Notes under the pieces: model-generated
Seen by the model: only the letters and a program-made list of their open reading frames with translations
What the model was told of the DNA's origin: nothing
Databases searched by the model: none
Shown here: one piece after another, positions 28,139 to 37,251 of the stretch
Position numbering within the stretch: position 1 is the stretch's first letter
How the letters are laid out: every line of letters starts with the position of its first letter
Position numbers and translations under genes: made by a program
Assembly: GCA_024643455.1 (NCBI GenBank)
Contig: JAHEMV010000003.1
Coordinates: 1-37,251, forward strand
DNA: 37,251 bases
Source: Cytophagales bacterium
GTDB taxonomy: Bacteria; Bacteroidota; Bacteroidia; Cytophagales; Cyclobacteriaceae
Direction: 5' to 3'

Positions 28139-29910
28139 TCCTCAGAAAACTCCTTTAGCATTTTACGATATTTTGAAAATACATTGGCCCGTGAAACAAA
28201 TCCAATATATTTTCCATCTTCTAAGACAACAATGTTGAATTGTGCCGTTTTCTGGAATTTTTCAACTATATCTTCCATTGAATCGTCTTTCTTTGCCGAG
28301 GTCATTGGAGCATTCATAAGACTGGAAACCATCACTTTATTATATAATTCAGGTTTAAAGATCACATCCCGAATATCATTGAGATGCACAACACCATAAA
28401 AAACTCCTTCATCGTCAACTACTGGAAAAACATTTCTTTTGGATGTTGTTATCACTTTTACTAATTCCCCAAGGTTGGCATCTTTGTGTATGGTACTAAA
28501 TTTTGTCTCAAGCATATCATTAACATTCATCAATGAGATGACCATTTTGTCTTTATCATGTGTAAAAAGGTGACCACGCCTGGCCAACTGCCTGGTATAT
28601 ACTGAGGTTTTAACAAAATATGTGATCGTTGTATAGGATATCGTGGAAACGATCATCAAAGGAATAAATAAATTATATCCACCTGTAAGCTCTGCAATCA
28701 AGAAAATTGCAGTAAGAGGCGCGTGCAATACTCCCGCCAGTAATCCACACATTCCAATGAGTGCGAAATTGCTTGAAACGACAGATTCATAGCCTGAGAA
28801 TTTTAAAACTTCGGCTAAAAAAAGTCCGGTATTGGCTCCCAGAAAAAGGGTAGGTGCAAATATACCACCAATTCCCCCTGCTCCGAAAGTAACTGAAGTT
28901 GCAAAACTTTTGAAAAAAATCACTGCCATAAACATTATTAGTATGGCAAATGTGTTCTCCCTGTAAGAATAGAACATGCTGTTTTTAAAAAGTTGGGTGT
29001 AATCACCTTTCAAACTGGAACTAACCACATCGTATCCTTCACCATATAATGATGGCAAAAAGAATAATAATACACCAAGTATGACTACACCCGCAATCAA
29101 TTTTGTATACCAGGCCGGAATTTTATCAAATGTATCCTCAACAAAATTGTAAATCCTAGTGAAACTTAGCGAAACCAATCCTGCTATAATTCCTAACAGA
29201 ATATAAAAGGGGATATTTGCTAAATTGAATTTTTCCGCTACTTCAAATGTATAAACAGAAAACTGACCCATAAACACGTATGAGACAAGGGCCGCAGTGA
29301 TAGAAGAAATAAGCAGTGGTACCAAAGCTGCAGTCGTCAGATCAAGCATTAGCACCTCTATAGCAAAGATTATCGCAGCTATGGGTGATTTGAAAATTGC
29401 AGACATCGCTCCTGCACTCCCACATGCTAATAACAAGGTTATTCTCCTATAATCCAGTTTAAGTACACGCCCAATATTTGATCCAATGGCTGCTCCTGTA
29501 GACACAGTCGGCCCCTCCAATCCAACTGATCCTCCAAAACCCACTGTTAATGAACTTGTGATCACTGATGCAAACATTTGATAAGGTTTCATCAAACTAC
29601 TATCTCGGGAAATAGCATATAATACGTTTGGAACTCCATGACCTACGGGTTTTCTTAATATAAATTTTATAAAAACAACCACAATTAGTAAGCCGATACC
29701 AGGATAAATAAAATAAGAGTAATTATGAATTTCGTCAGAAAAACCCCTTGTAAGCATCAATTCAATATATTTTACGGATCGTTTGATGATTACTGCTCCG
29801 ATTCCTGAACCAATCCCAATTATGATGCTGAGAAGCATCACAAACTTAGAATCACTAATATGATTTCTCCGCCATATCAAAAACCTGGTAAGCAGTCCAA
29901 CTTTTGTCAT
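28135..29910 (-). CDS. ClC family chloride channel/antiporter with C-terminal CBS pair
   Basis: GFGGSVGLEGPTVSTGAAIGSNIGR, FKSPIAAIIFAIEVL, TFGAGGIGGIFAPTLFLGA, MCGLLAGVLHAPLTAIFLIAELTGGY; CBS-like FPVVDDEGVFYGVVHLNDIRD. Confidence 0.92.
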   Translation of the reverse strand: MTKVGLLTRFLIWRRNHISDSKFVMLLSIIIGIGSGIGAVIIKRSVKYIELMLTRGFSDEIHNYSYFIYPGIGLLIVVVFIKFILRKPVGHGVPNVLYAISRDSSLMKPYQMFASVITSSLTVGFGGSVGLEGPTVSTGAAIGSNIGRVLKLDYRRITLLLACGSAGAMSAIFKSPIAAIIFAIEVLMLDLTTAALVPLLISSITAALVSYVFMGQFSVYTFEVAEKFNLANIPFYILLGIIAGLVSLSFTRIYNFVEDTFDKIPAWYTKLIAGVVILGVLLFFLPSLYGEGYDVVSSSLKGDYTQLFKNSMFYSYRENTFAILIMFMAVIFFKSFATSVTFGAGGIGGIFAPTLFLGANTGLFLAEVLKFSGYESVVSSNFALIGMCGLLAGVLHAPLTAIFLIAELTGGYNLFIPLMIVSTISYTTITYFVKTSVYTRQLARRGHLFTHDKDKMVISLMNVNDMLETKFSTIHKDANLGELVKVITTSKRNVFPVVDDEGVFYGVVHLNDIRDVIFKPELYNKVMVSSLMNAPMTSAKKDDSMEDIVEKFQKTAQFNIVVLEDGKYIGFVSRANVFSKYRKMLKEFSED

Positions 29911-30081
29911 TAAAAAAAAATTATAGCTTAATCATACAATGGAAGCAAATATAGAATCTATATTTAAAAGGATATTATGAATTGACACTTAAAAGTGATA
30001 AAAAATGTTGTAGAGAACCAAATTTGTATTATTTGTTTTAATAACACAATTATCTAAAACCAAAGTGACCTTTAAATTAAG

Positions 30082-31140
30082 CTAGGGCGCTTTACTTAAA
30101 TCATTATGATACCAGGCTGAAATAATTTTTTCAACTGGTTTATGCTGAGGTGTATAATCTGAATTGATATAATCAAAATCATGTTGCTGTTCAGGATACC
30201 ATTTCCACAAAAAACCACCCTGAAACCAGGATTCATTCCAAAATGTTTCGAACAATGCCGTATACGCATTTTCCTGAGCTTGAAAATTTGCCTCACTTTT
30301 AGTTCCATATTGGTCCAGTTCCCACTGATTCCCTGCAGCTTTATTAATGCTTCGGTATCCATACTCGGTAAAGACCAAAGGTTTTTGATACTTTTTGCAA
30401 AGATTATACAGCGATCGTTTTTCTTTAATCCAAGATGATTTCAAAACATTGACAGACGGTGTTTCGTCTTCAGACAATGGAAAATATGCATTTATTCCAA
30501 TAAAATCGACCTGATCCCAAAAATGAACCTGCTTATAATTGTCCCAGTTAGCAGCATACGTAATTTTCCCCTTGTAAACAGTTCTTACTTTCATGATTAA
30601 TTCAGGCCAAAATTCAGGTCGTTCTTTTACTGCATTGTTGAATTCCAGACCTACACAAAATGCCTCTACTTCCAGGGAATCAGCAATTTGTGCGAAATGC
30701 AAAATATACGTTTCATAACTCCTTTCCCATGTTTGCCAATCCTCTTCAGAATTTAATCTGAATTCCCCAGTCCAACCTTGACCTTTAATCCATACATGGG
30801 GTTTCATCATAATCTTTAACTTTTGCTGTTTAGCTGATTCGATTGATTTTATAATTCCAGGACTTTTTTCTCCCCACCATTGTCGTTCATCGTCATAGTT
30901 AATTTGAGGCGTTTCCTGGCTGCAAAAAGCATAAGGCATAATGGCAATCCAATTTGCATTGATTTGTTTAAGTGATGAGAATGGGTTTTCAGTATATTCT
31001 TTTGACGGAGCAACAACACTAACACCATCCATCTGTTCTATTTCACCCCCTGCTACAATTTCATTTTTCGTAATACTAATCAAGGTGAGGAAAATAAGTA
31101 ACGCGACAAATACAGGGAAAACAAGTTTGCTACCAGGCAT
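30082..31140 (-). CDS. Membrane-anchored/exported glycoside hydrolase, GH113-like TIM barrel
   Basis: N-terminal TM; NANWIAIMPYAFCS, KIMMKPHVWI, EAFCVGLEFNN, ITYAANWDNY, VDFIGINAYFPLSEDE, PLVFTEYGYRS. Confidence 0.75.
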   Translation of the reverse strand: MPGSKLVFPVFVALLIFLTLISITKNEIVAGGEIEQMDGVSVVAPSKEYTENPFSSLKQINANWIAIMPYAFCSQETPQINYDDERQWWGEKSPGIIKSIESAKQQKLKIMMKPHVWIKGQGWTGEFRLNSEEDWQTWERSYETYILHFAQIADSLEVEAFCVGLEFNNAVKERPEFWPELIMKVRTVYKGKITYAANWDNYKQVHFWDQVDFIGINAYFPLSEDETPSVNVLKSSWIKEKRSLYNLCKKYQKPLVFTEYGYRSINKAAGNQWELDQYGTKSEANFQAQENAYTALFETFWNESWFQGGFLWKWYPEQQHDFDYINSDYTPQHKPVEKIISAWYHNDLSKAP

Positions 31141-31260
31141 GGAATATGGTGGTTAATAATGTATTCAATAACTTATAAATATATGAAATCTAAACCATTC
31201 TTTAAATTTAGCGTTTTAAAAATTTATCAATTCATTAGCCTTCAAAATTAAGCGAAAAGA

Positions 31261-31734
31261 ATGAAGTACTTATTTATCCTGGTAATACTGGTTTTAGGAA
31301 AAAGTGACACCCCGCCCTTAAACAAGAAGGTAGTAAAATACATTGATACGGTCATTGGTAAAAAAGTCGACCGTGGAGAATGCTGGGATCTCGCCGCTGC
31401 TGCGCTCGATTATGCAGGGGCATACCTGGATCGAAGCAATCAAAAAAACATTTATGTTTTTGGTAAAGTAATTAATCCAAAGCAAGAAGAAATTTTCGAG
31501 GGTGATATTATCCAGTTGGAAAATGTAAAAATAGAATACACAAAAGATGACGGGATTTATACAGAGTCCATGCCTCACCATACCGCAATTGTTTATGAGG
31601 TATTGGATAAGAGTCATTTTAAAATTGCGCATCAAAACACCAGCTTTAGTGGAAAAAAGGTTGGTATCAGTGAATTTAGATTGAGTGATTTAAAGAAGGG
31701 AAAAATAATATTTTACAGACCTTACAAAAAGTAA
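31261..31734 (+). CDS. Small exported protein, possible CHAP/BBC1-AIM3-like cysteine-proteinase fold
   Basis: Signal-like N-term; GKKVDRGECWDLAAAALDYAGA ... GDIIQLENV ... HHTAIVYEVLDKSHFKIAHQN: Cys near N-term and conserved-type His after GD(I/V)(I/V)Q. Confidence 0.5.
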   Translation: MKYLFILVILVLGKSDTPPLNKKVVKYIDTVIGKKVDRGECWDLAAAALDYAGAYLDRSNQKNIYVFGKVINPKQEEIFEGDIIQLENVKIEYTKDDGIYTESMPHHTAIVYEVLDKSHFKIAHQNTSFSGKKVGISEFRLSDLKKGKIIFYRPYKK

Positions 31735-31844
31735 AATCCCTTTTGAAGATTCCTTTTGAATTGGAAATAAATCAACTTGAATTACCATTAATATTAAATA
31801 ATGGGAAATTCATGATTTTTGACGAAAATATTTAAGCTCAATTC

Positions 31845-31875
31845 TTTGAAATTAAAATATAATCCTCGACTTTTG
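31845..31875 (+). promoter_or_regulatory. Putative ilv promoter TTTG-N19-GACTTTTG
   Basis: TTTG 31845-31848 and GACTTTTG 31868-31875 (one mismatch to TAnnTTTG), 19-nt spacer. Confidence 0.35.
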
Positions 31876-31925
31876 TTTCCTCGTAAATAAACAGAAGAAA
31901 ATTTTAAGAAATAGATATAATTTAA

Positions 31926-31991
31926 ATGAAAGTATTGTCATCTATAGTAGTTCTAGTCCTTTCTGTCGTGGTCCTCATTAACGGTGCATGA
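31926..31991 (+). CDS. ilv operon leader peptide MKVLSSIVVLVLSVVVLINGA (21 aa)
   Basis: ATG 31926 to TGA 31989-31991; 13 of 21 residues are V/L/I; sits directly upstream of antiterminator/terminator pairings and ilvD. Confidence 0.85.
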   Translation: MKVLSSIVVLVLSVVVLINGA

Positions 31992-32056
31992 AGAGAAAGG
32001 TATGCTATAGACATAAAACACTAAAACCTTTCTCCAAAACAGAAAGGTTTTTTTTT
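31958..32056 (+). promoter_or_regulatory. Transcription attenuator (1:2, 2:3 antiterminator, 3:4 terminator) upstream of ilvD
   Basis: Region 1 CCTTTCT 31958-31964; region 2 GAGAAAGGT 31993-32001; region 3 ACCTTTCTC 32026-32034; region 4 AGAAAGGTTTT 32041-32051. 1:2 is 7 bp, 2:3 is 9 bp, 3:4 is 11 bp, all perfect and mutually exclusive. Confidence 0.85.
32023..32056 (+). terminator. Intrinsic terminator of the ilv attenuator
   Basis: AAAACCTTTCT (32023-32033) / AGAAAGGTTTT (32041-32051), 7-nt loop CCAAAAC, U-tract to 32056. Confidence 0.88.
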
Positions 32057-32063
32057 AATCAAT

Positions 32064-33737
32064 ATGGGAAAAAATATAAACAAATTTAGCAGTAAAATCA
32101 CCCAGGACGAAAGCCTTCCTGCAGCCCAGGCAATGCTTTATGCTATTGGCATGAAGGATGCCGATATGAAAAAAGCACAGGTTGGAATAGTTAGCACCGG
32201 ATACCAGGGGAATCCATGTAATATGCACTTAAACGGTCTGGCTGACCAAATCAAAAAGGGTGTAGATCAAAATGGGCTAATGGGACTAATCTTTCATACT
32301 ATTGGTGTGAGTGACGGGATTACCAACGGAACCGAGGGAATGAAATATTCCCTGCCCTCAAGAGAGCTTATTGCGGATTCGATTGAAACGGTTGTCAGTG
32401 CTCAGTTTTATGATGCAGTCGTTTCTGTTGTTGGTTGTGATAAAAATATGCCAGGTGCTATGATTGCAATGGGTCGATTAAACAGGCCGGGGATATTGGT
32501 ATATGGCGGAACAGTAAAAAAAGGTTCATGGAAAGGAAAAGATTTAAATATTGTTTCTGCCTTTGAAGCCTATGGAGAAAAACTTGCCGGAAAAATAAGC
32601 GATGAAGATTACAAGGGTATAATTAAAAATTCAATCCCCGGAGCTGGCGCTTGTGGGGGCATGTATACAGCAAATACCATGGCTGCGGCAATAGAATGCC
32701 TGGGAATGAGCCTCCCCTATTCTTCCTCCAATCCTGCCATCAGTGATGAAAAAGGGCATGAGTGTTTTGACATTGGCAAAGCAATTAAGCACCTATTGGA
32801 AATTGATCTGAAGCCAAGAGACATTATGACCAAGGCCTCATTTGAAAATGCCATTTCTTTGATAATGGCATTAGGTGGTTCTACTAATGCTGTTTTGCAT
32901 TTGTTGGCTATGGCAAAATCAGTTGAAATAGAGCTTAGTATAGATGATTTTCAGCGAATAAGTGATAAAACTCCATTTATTGCGGACTTGAAGCCAAGTG
33001 GAGAATATCTGATTGAAGATCTACATCATATAGGCGGAGTTCCAGGAGTTATGAAAATGTTACTTAAAGAAGGATACTTCGACGGTAATTGCATGACAGT
33101 TACCGGTAAAACACTGGGCGAAAATCTTGAGGTTATTGAGGATCTTAAAAAAGGGCAAAAAATCATCCGACCTTTTAGCGATCCGATTAAACCAGTTGGT
33201 CATATTCAAATTCTCTATGGTAATTTGGCAGAGGAAGGAGCTGTTGCAAAAATAACTGGAAAAGAAGGAGAAGTTTTTAAAGGTCCAGCTATTGTTTTTG
33301 AAGATGAATTTGAGGCTGTTAAAGGAATTGGCACATCGGTTAAAAAAGGTGATGTAATTGTTATCCGATATTCAGGGCCAAAAGGCGCTCCCGGGATGCC
33401 AGAAATGCTGAAACCTACAGGTGCTGTTATGGGTGCAGGGCTTGGAAAAGATGTCGCATTAATTACTGACGGAAGGTTTTCTGGCGGATCTCACGGTTTT
33501 GTGGTTGGCCATATCACACCTGAAGCCTCTGAGGGTGGAATGATCGGATTATTAAAAGATGGCGATATCATCACAATCGATGCCATTAATAACCGTTTGG
33601 ATGTATCCCTTTCTGAGGAAGAAATAAAGTTAAGAAAAAGTAAATGGAAGAAGCCCGCTTACAAGGCTTCCACTGGAATATTAAAAAAGTTTATTGACAC
33701 CGTATCTACAGCCTCAACAGGTTGTGTTACCACCTAA
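32064..33737 (+). CDS. ilvD: Dihydroxy-acid dehydratase
   Basis: [88 protein letters not shown]. Confidence 0.97.
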   Translation: MGKNINKFSSKITQDESLPAAQAMLYAIGMKDADMKKAQVGIVSTGYQGNPCNMHLNGLADQIKKGVDQNGLMGLIFHTIGVSDGITNGTEGMKYSLPSRELIADSIETVVSAQFYDAVVSVVGCDKNMPGAMIAMGRLNRPGILVYGGTVKKGSWKGKDLNIVSAFEAYGEKLAGKISDEDYKGIIKNSIPGAGACGGMYTANTMAAAIECLGMSLPYSSSNPAISDEKGHECFDIGKAIKHLLEIDLKPRDIMTKASFENAISLIMALGGSTNAVLHLLAMAKSVEIELSIDDFQRISDKTPFIADLKPSGEYLIEDLHHIGGVPGVMKMLLKEGYFDGNCMTVTGKTLGENLEVIEDLKKGQKIIRPFSDPIKPVGHIQILYGNLAEEGAVAKITGKEGEVFKGPAIVFEDEFEAVKGIGTSVKKGDVIVIRYSGPKGAPGMPEMLKPTGAVMGAGLGKDVALITDGRFSGGSHGFVVGHITPEASEGGMIGLLKDGDIITIDAINNRLDVSLSEEEIKLRKSKWKKPAYKASTGILKKFIDTVSTASTGCVTT

Positions 33738-33748
33738 AATTACATATT

Positions 33749-35488
33749 ATGGGACAGATGGAAACGTTAAAAAAATCATCGGCCGGAATTGCTAAAAAGA
33801 AAATGAGAATAACAGGCTCAGAAGCTGTAATTCTTTCCTTACTCGAAGAGGGAGTAAGCACGATTTTTGGTTATCCCGGCGGTGCAATTATGCCAATTTA
33901 TGATGCATTATATGGCTACAAAGATAAATTAAACCATCTTTTGGTCAGGCATGAACAAGGAGCTGCACATGCAGCTCAGGGTTATGCTCGAGTTACTGGA
34001 CAAGTTGGCGTATGCTTTGCTACAAGTGGACCAGGTGCAACAAACCTGATAACTGGAATTGCCGACGCACAAATTGATTCAACTCCTATTGTTTGCATAA
34101 CCGGACAGGTTCCGGCACACTTATTAGGCTCAGATGCATTTCAGGAGTCAGATGTGTTAGGAATATCTATGCCAGTCACCAAGTGGAATTTTCAAATAAC
34201 AAAACCAGAAGAGATTCCTGCAGCAATTGCACGTGCTTTTTATATTGCCAGGACTGGGCGTCCCGGGCCTGTATTACTGGACATTACAAAAAATGCACAA
34301 TTTGGCGAATTGGATTTTGAATATATTCCTTGTGAAAAAATCAGAAGTTATCATCCATACCCTGTAATAAATGACCAGGACATACTGGATGCTGCAAAAA
34401 TTATAAATAGTGCTAAAAAGCCATACATCCTCTCAGGACACGGTGTATTAATTTCAGGTGCAGAAAAGAAAGTCCTTGAGCTTTCAGAAAAAGCCAATAT
34501 CCCAGTAGCCTCTACCCTACTTGGATTGTCATCATTTCCTCCGGATCATCCGAATTATGTTGGTTATTTAGGCATGCACGGCAACTATGGCCCCAATGTG
34601 CTGACCAACGAATGTGATGTGTTAATTGCAATTGGGATGCGATTCGATGACAGAGTTACAGGTGATGTAAAAAGATATGCAAGACAAGCTAAAGTAATTC
34701 ATATAGAAATTGATCCTGCTGAGATTGATAAAATTATAAAAACAGAAGTAGGAATTAATGCTGATGCTACACAGGCTTTAGATCGGCTTATTCCCCATAT
34801 CAAAAAGTCGAACCATAACGAATGGATAAATGAATTCCGGAAATTGGATAAAATCGAGTATGAAAAAGTAATTAAACACGATATTTATCCTACCGGAAAT
34901 GACATCAAAATGGGTGAAGTCATTCGATTGATTTCAGAAATATCCAAGGGTGAGGCCATTGTCGTAACAGATGTTGGTCAACACCAAATGATTGCCTCCA
35001 GATATTATAAATTCAGAAAACCGAATCATATCGTAACGTCAGGAGGCTTGGGAACAATGGGATTTGCATTACCTGCAGCTCTGGGTGCCCAACTTGGAAA
35101 GAAAGACGAAAAAGTAATTTCGATTTCAGGTGATGGTGGCTTTCAAATGACAATTCAGGAATTAGGTACTATTTTCCAGTACAACATCCCGGTTAAAATT
35201 GTAGTTTTGAATAATAACTTCCTTGGAATGGTTAGACAATGGCAACAGTTGTTCTTCGAAAAAAGGTACTCCTTTACAGAAATGACTAATCCGGATTTTG
35301 TAAAAATTGCGGATGGTTATGGGATCAAATGTAATCGAGTAAGTCAGCGTGAAGATTTAGAAAATGCTTTGCAAACCATGTACGACCACGACGGCCCCTA
35401 TTTCCTTGAAGTAAAAGTTGAGATGGAAGAGAATGTATTTCCAATGGTACCATCAGGAGATTCTGTTTCTAATATTCGATTGGAATAA
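33749..35488 (+). CDS. ilvB: Acetolactate synthase large subunit
   Basis: [67 protein letters not shown]; ThDP motif [35 protein letters not shown] at 33749 preferred. Confidence 0.97.
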   Translation: MGQMETLKKSSAGIAKKKMRITGSEAVILSLLEEGVSTIFGYPGGAIMPIYDALYGYKDKLNHLLVRHEQGAAHAAQGYARVTGQVGVCFATSGPGATNLITGIADAQIDSTPIVCITGQVPAHLLGSDAFQESDVLGISMPVTKWNFQITKPEEIPAAIARAFYIARTGRPGPVLLDITKNAQFGELDFEYIPCEKIRSYHPYPVINDQDILDAAKIINSAKKPYILSGHGVLISGAEKKVLELSEKANIPVASTLLGLSSFPPDHPNYVGYLGMHGNYGPNVLTNECDVLIAIGMRFDDRVTGDVKRYARQAKVIHIEIDPAEIDKIIKTEVGINADATQALDRLIPHIKKSNHNEWINEFRKLDKIEYEKVIKHDIYPTGNDIKMGEVIRLISEISKGEAIVVTDVGQHQMIASRYYKFRKPNHIVTSGGLGTMGFALPAALGAQLGKKDEKVISISGDGGFQMTIQELGTIFQYNIPVKIVVLNNNFLGMVRQWQQLFFEKRYSFTEMTNPDFVKIADGYGIKCNRVSQREDLENALQTMYDHDGPYFLEVKVEMEENVFPMVPSGDSVSNIRLE

Positions 35489-35503
35489 TAAAAACTTAAA
35501 GAA

Positions 35504-36103
35504 ATGACAGATATATATCAAGATTCAACAGATCAACAGGTCGAAAAGCAGTTTACCGTTTCGATCCTGACTGAAGATAAACCTGGACTACTTAATACAG
35601 TAACAATTGTATTTACCAGAAGAAAACTTAACATCGACATGATCAATGTTTCTGCCTCTGAAGTGGAAGGAGTAAGTAGATATACTATTGTCCTTACTAC
35701 CACGAAAGACCAGGTAGAAAAAGTAGTTAAACAAATACGTAAACATGTTGATGTTCTCGGAGCTTTTGTTTATGAAGAAGATGCTATCCATTATCAGGAA
35801 ATCGCTTTATACAAAGTGCCTACAGAAATTTTTATGGGAGGCATAGAAGTAGAGGCAATCGTAAGAGCAAACAACGCTCGAATTCTTGTAATAGAAAGAG
35901 ATTATACGGTAATCGAAAAGACGGGCCACAAGGAAGAAACGACAGCACTTTTTAAAACATTAAAAAAGTATGGAGTGCTTGAGTTCGTAAGATCAGGAAG
36001 AATTTCGGTTTCAAAATCAAAAAGAAAGACTGAAACCTTCCTTGAAGAACTAGAAAAATCAACAACACATAGTTTAAATAATAATAACGGAACAATAAAT
36101 TAA
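35504..36103 (+). CDS. ilvN: Acetolactate synthase small subunit
   Basis: FTVSILTEDKPGLLNTVTIVFTRRKLNIDMINVSASEVEGVSRYTIVL (ACT domain); follows ilvB. Confidence 0.93.
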   Translation: MTDIYQDSTDQQVEKQFTVSILTEDKPGLLNTVTIVFTRRKLNIDMINVSASEVEGVSRYTIVLTTTKDQVEKVVKQIRKHVDVLGAFVYEEDAIHYQEIALYKVPTEIFMGGIEVEAIVRANNARILVIERDYTVIEKTGHKEETTALFKTLKKYGVLEFVRSGRISVSKSKRKTETFLEELEKSTTHSLNNNNGTIN

Positions 36104-36104
36104 A

Positions 36105-37151
36105 ATGGCAAAAATCAATTTTGGTGGCGTCGAAGAAAACGTAGTGACGCGAGAAGAATTCCCTTTGGCAAAAGCAAGGGAAGTAATGAAAAACGAAACT
36201 ATAGCAATTATTGGTTATGGCGTCCAGGGACCTGGTCAGGCTTTAAACCTCAGAGACAATGGCTTTAATGTAATTGTTGGTCAAAGAAAACCCTCAAAAT
36301 CCTATGACAAAGCATTGAAAGACGGATGGGTTGAAGGCAAAACCTTGTTTACCATTGAAGAAGCGCTTCAAAAAGGAACAATTATATTCTATCTTCTTTC
36401 AGATGCTGCCCAAATTGCAATGTGGCCGACCGTTAAAAAACACTTAACTGAAGGAAAATCACTTTATTTTTCTCATGGATTTGGTATTACTTATAAAGAA
36501 AGAACAGGTATAATTCCTCCATCAAATGTAGATGTAATGCTCGTGGCACCTAAAGGATCAGGAACAAGCTTAAGGAGGTTGTTTGTTGAAGGAAAAGGAT
36601 TGAATTCAAGTTTTGCTATCCATCAGGATTACACAGGTAAGGCAAAAGATAAAGTGGTTGCTTTAGGTATTGGTGTTGGTTCAGGCTATCTTTTTGAAAC
36701 TACTTTCAAAAAGGAAGTATATAGTGATCTGACCGGTGAAAGAGGAACGCTAATGGGTGCAATTCAAGGCATTTTTGCAGCACAATATGACCTGTTAAGA
36801 AGCAAAGGGCACTCCCCTTCAGAGGCATTTAATGAAACAGTAGAAGAAGCTACTCAATCGCTTTATCCTTTAGTTGCAGAAAATGGCATGGATTGGATGT
36901 ACGCCAATTGTTCTACAACCGCACAGCGTGGAGCTTTGGATTGGTGGAAGAAATTTAGGGACGCTACAGCACCTGTTTTCAAAGAACTTTATGAAAGTGT
37001 GGCTGCTGGTCAAGAGGCACAAAAATCCATTGATTCAAATAGTCAGGATGACTACAGAGTTAAATTGGAAGCTGAATTGAAAGAGATGAGGGAGTCAGAA
37101 ATGTGGATTACCGGTGCCGCGGTCCGGAAATTAAGACCAGAAAACAATTAA
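36105..37151 (+). CDS. ilvC: Ketol-acid reductoisomerase
   Basis: IAIIGYGVQGPGQALNLRDNGFNVIVGQRK; DVMLVAPKGSGTSLRRLFVEGKG; DLTGERGTLMGAIQGIFAAQYDLL; YANCSTTAQRGALDW. Confidence 0.96.
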   Translation: MAKINFGGVEENVVTREEFPLAKAREVMKNETIAIIGYGVQGPGQALNLRDNGFNVIVGQRKPSKSYDKALKDGWVEGKTLFTIEEALQKGTIIFYLLSDAAQIAMWPTVKKHLTEGKSLYFSHGFGITYKERTGIIPPSNVDVMLVAPKGSGTSLRRLFVEGKGLNSSFAIHQDYTGKAKDKVVALGIGVGSGYLFETTFKKEVYSDLTGERGTLMGAIQGIFAAQYDLLRSKGHSPSEAFNETVEEATQSLYPLVAENGMDWMYANCSTTAQRGALDWWKKFRDATAPVFKELYESVAAGQEAQKSIDSNSQDDYRVKLEAELKEMRESEMWITGAAVRKLRPENN

Positions 37152-37162
37152 AATTCATTACT

Positions 37163-37195
37163 AAATGGAAGGACAACAATTCCTTCCATTTTTTT
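37163..37195 (+). terminator. Hairpin with short T-run between ilvC and leuA-like gene
   Basis: 11-bp perfect stem AAATGGAAGGA/TCCTTCCATTT (37163-37173/37181-37191), 7-nt loop, T5. Confidence 0.75.
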
Positions 37196-37216
37196 CAAAA
37201 TTAAAATATTTACAAG

Positions 37217-37251
37217 ATGGCTGATAGATTATATATATTCGATACTACGCT
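37217..37251 (+). CDS. leuA: 2-isopropylmalate synthase-like N-terminus (truncated by window end)
   Basis: ATG at 37217: MADRLYIFDTTL, matching the start of LeuA/homocitrate-synthase family (RLYIFDTTLRDG); follows ilvDBNC. Confidence 0.65.
   Translation, partial: MADRLYIFDTT

Noticed and set aside
1-37251. tRNA, rRNA, CRISPR array, transposase or prophage genes
   Set aside because: None recognised on either strand; gene content is chromosomal housekeeping plus common accessory loci.

Overview
AT-rich, Bacteroidota-like chromosomal window, assigned from T9SS type-A C-termini, TAnnTTTG-type promoter boxes and SpeD-SpeE/DUF1501/DUF1800 content. It starts in the 3' end of an SMC-like gene and ends in the first codons of a leuA-like gene. 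Most of it is housekeeping or common Bacteroidota content: pgi, sixA-speDE, topA-cobB, YwqK-type repeat protein, DUF1501/DUF1800, a secreted sugar-oxidoreductase/cytochrome cluster, AmgK/MurU-like genes, a ClC channel and ilvD-ilvB-ilvN-ilvC. Two items stand out. (1) A feature absent from the ORF track: a 21-aa leader peptide, MKVLSSIVVLVLSVVVLINGA, followed by mutually exclusive 1:2, 2:3 and 3:4 RNA pairings and a U-tract terminator just before ilvD. This is a complete textbook-style attenuator for branched-chain amino acid synthesis. (2) A tightly packed four-gene exported cluster (547-8050): a KNH-like membrane protein, a cadherin-repeat T9SS protein, a caspase-fold protease with an intact His/Cys dyad, and a papain-fold protein whose catalytic Cys is replaced by Thr and which carries a DUF4384-like tail. 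It is a candidate undescribed protease/pseudoprotease system. Other items are an AmgK-like kinase fused to a RapZ C-terminal domain and coupled to a MurU-like gene, a topA-cobB pair, and a SpeD-SpeE fusion abutting sixA. All family assignments are by motif reading; no database search was run.
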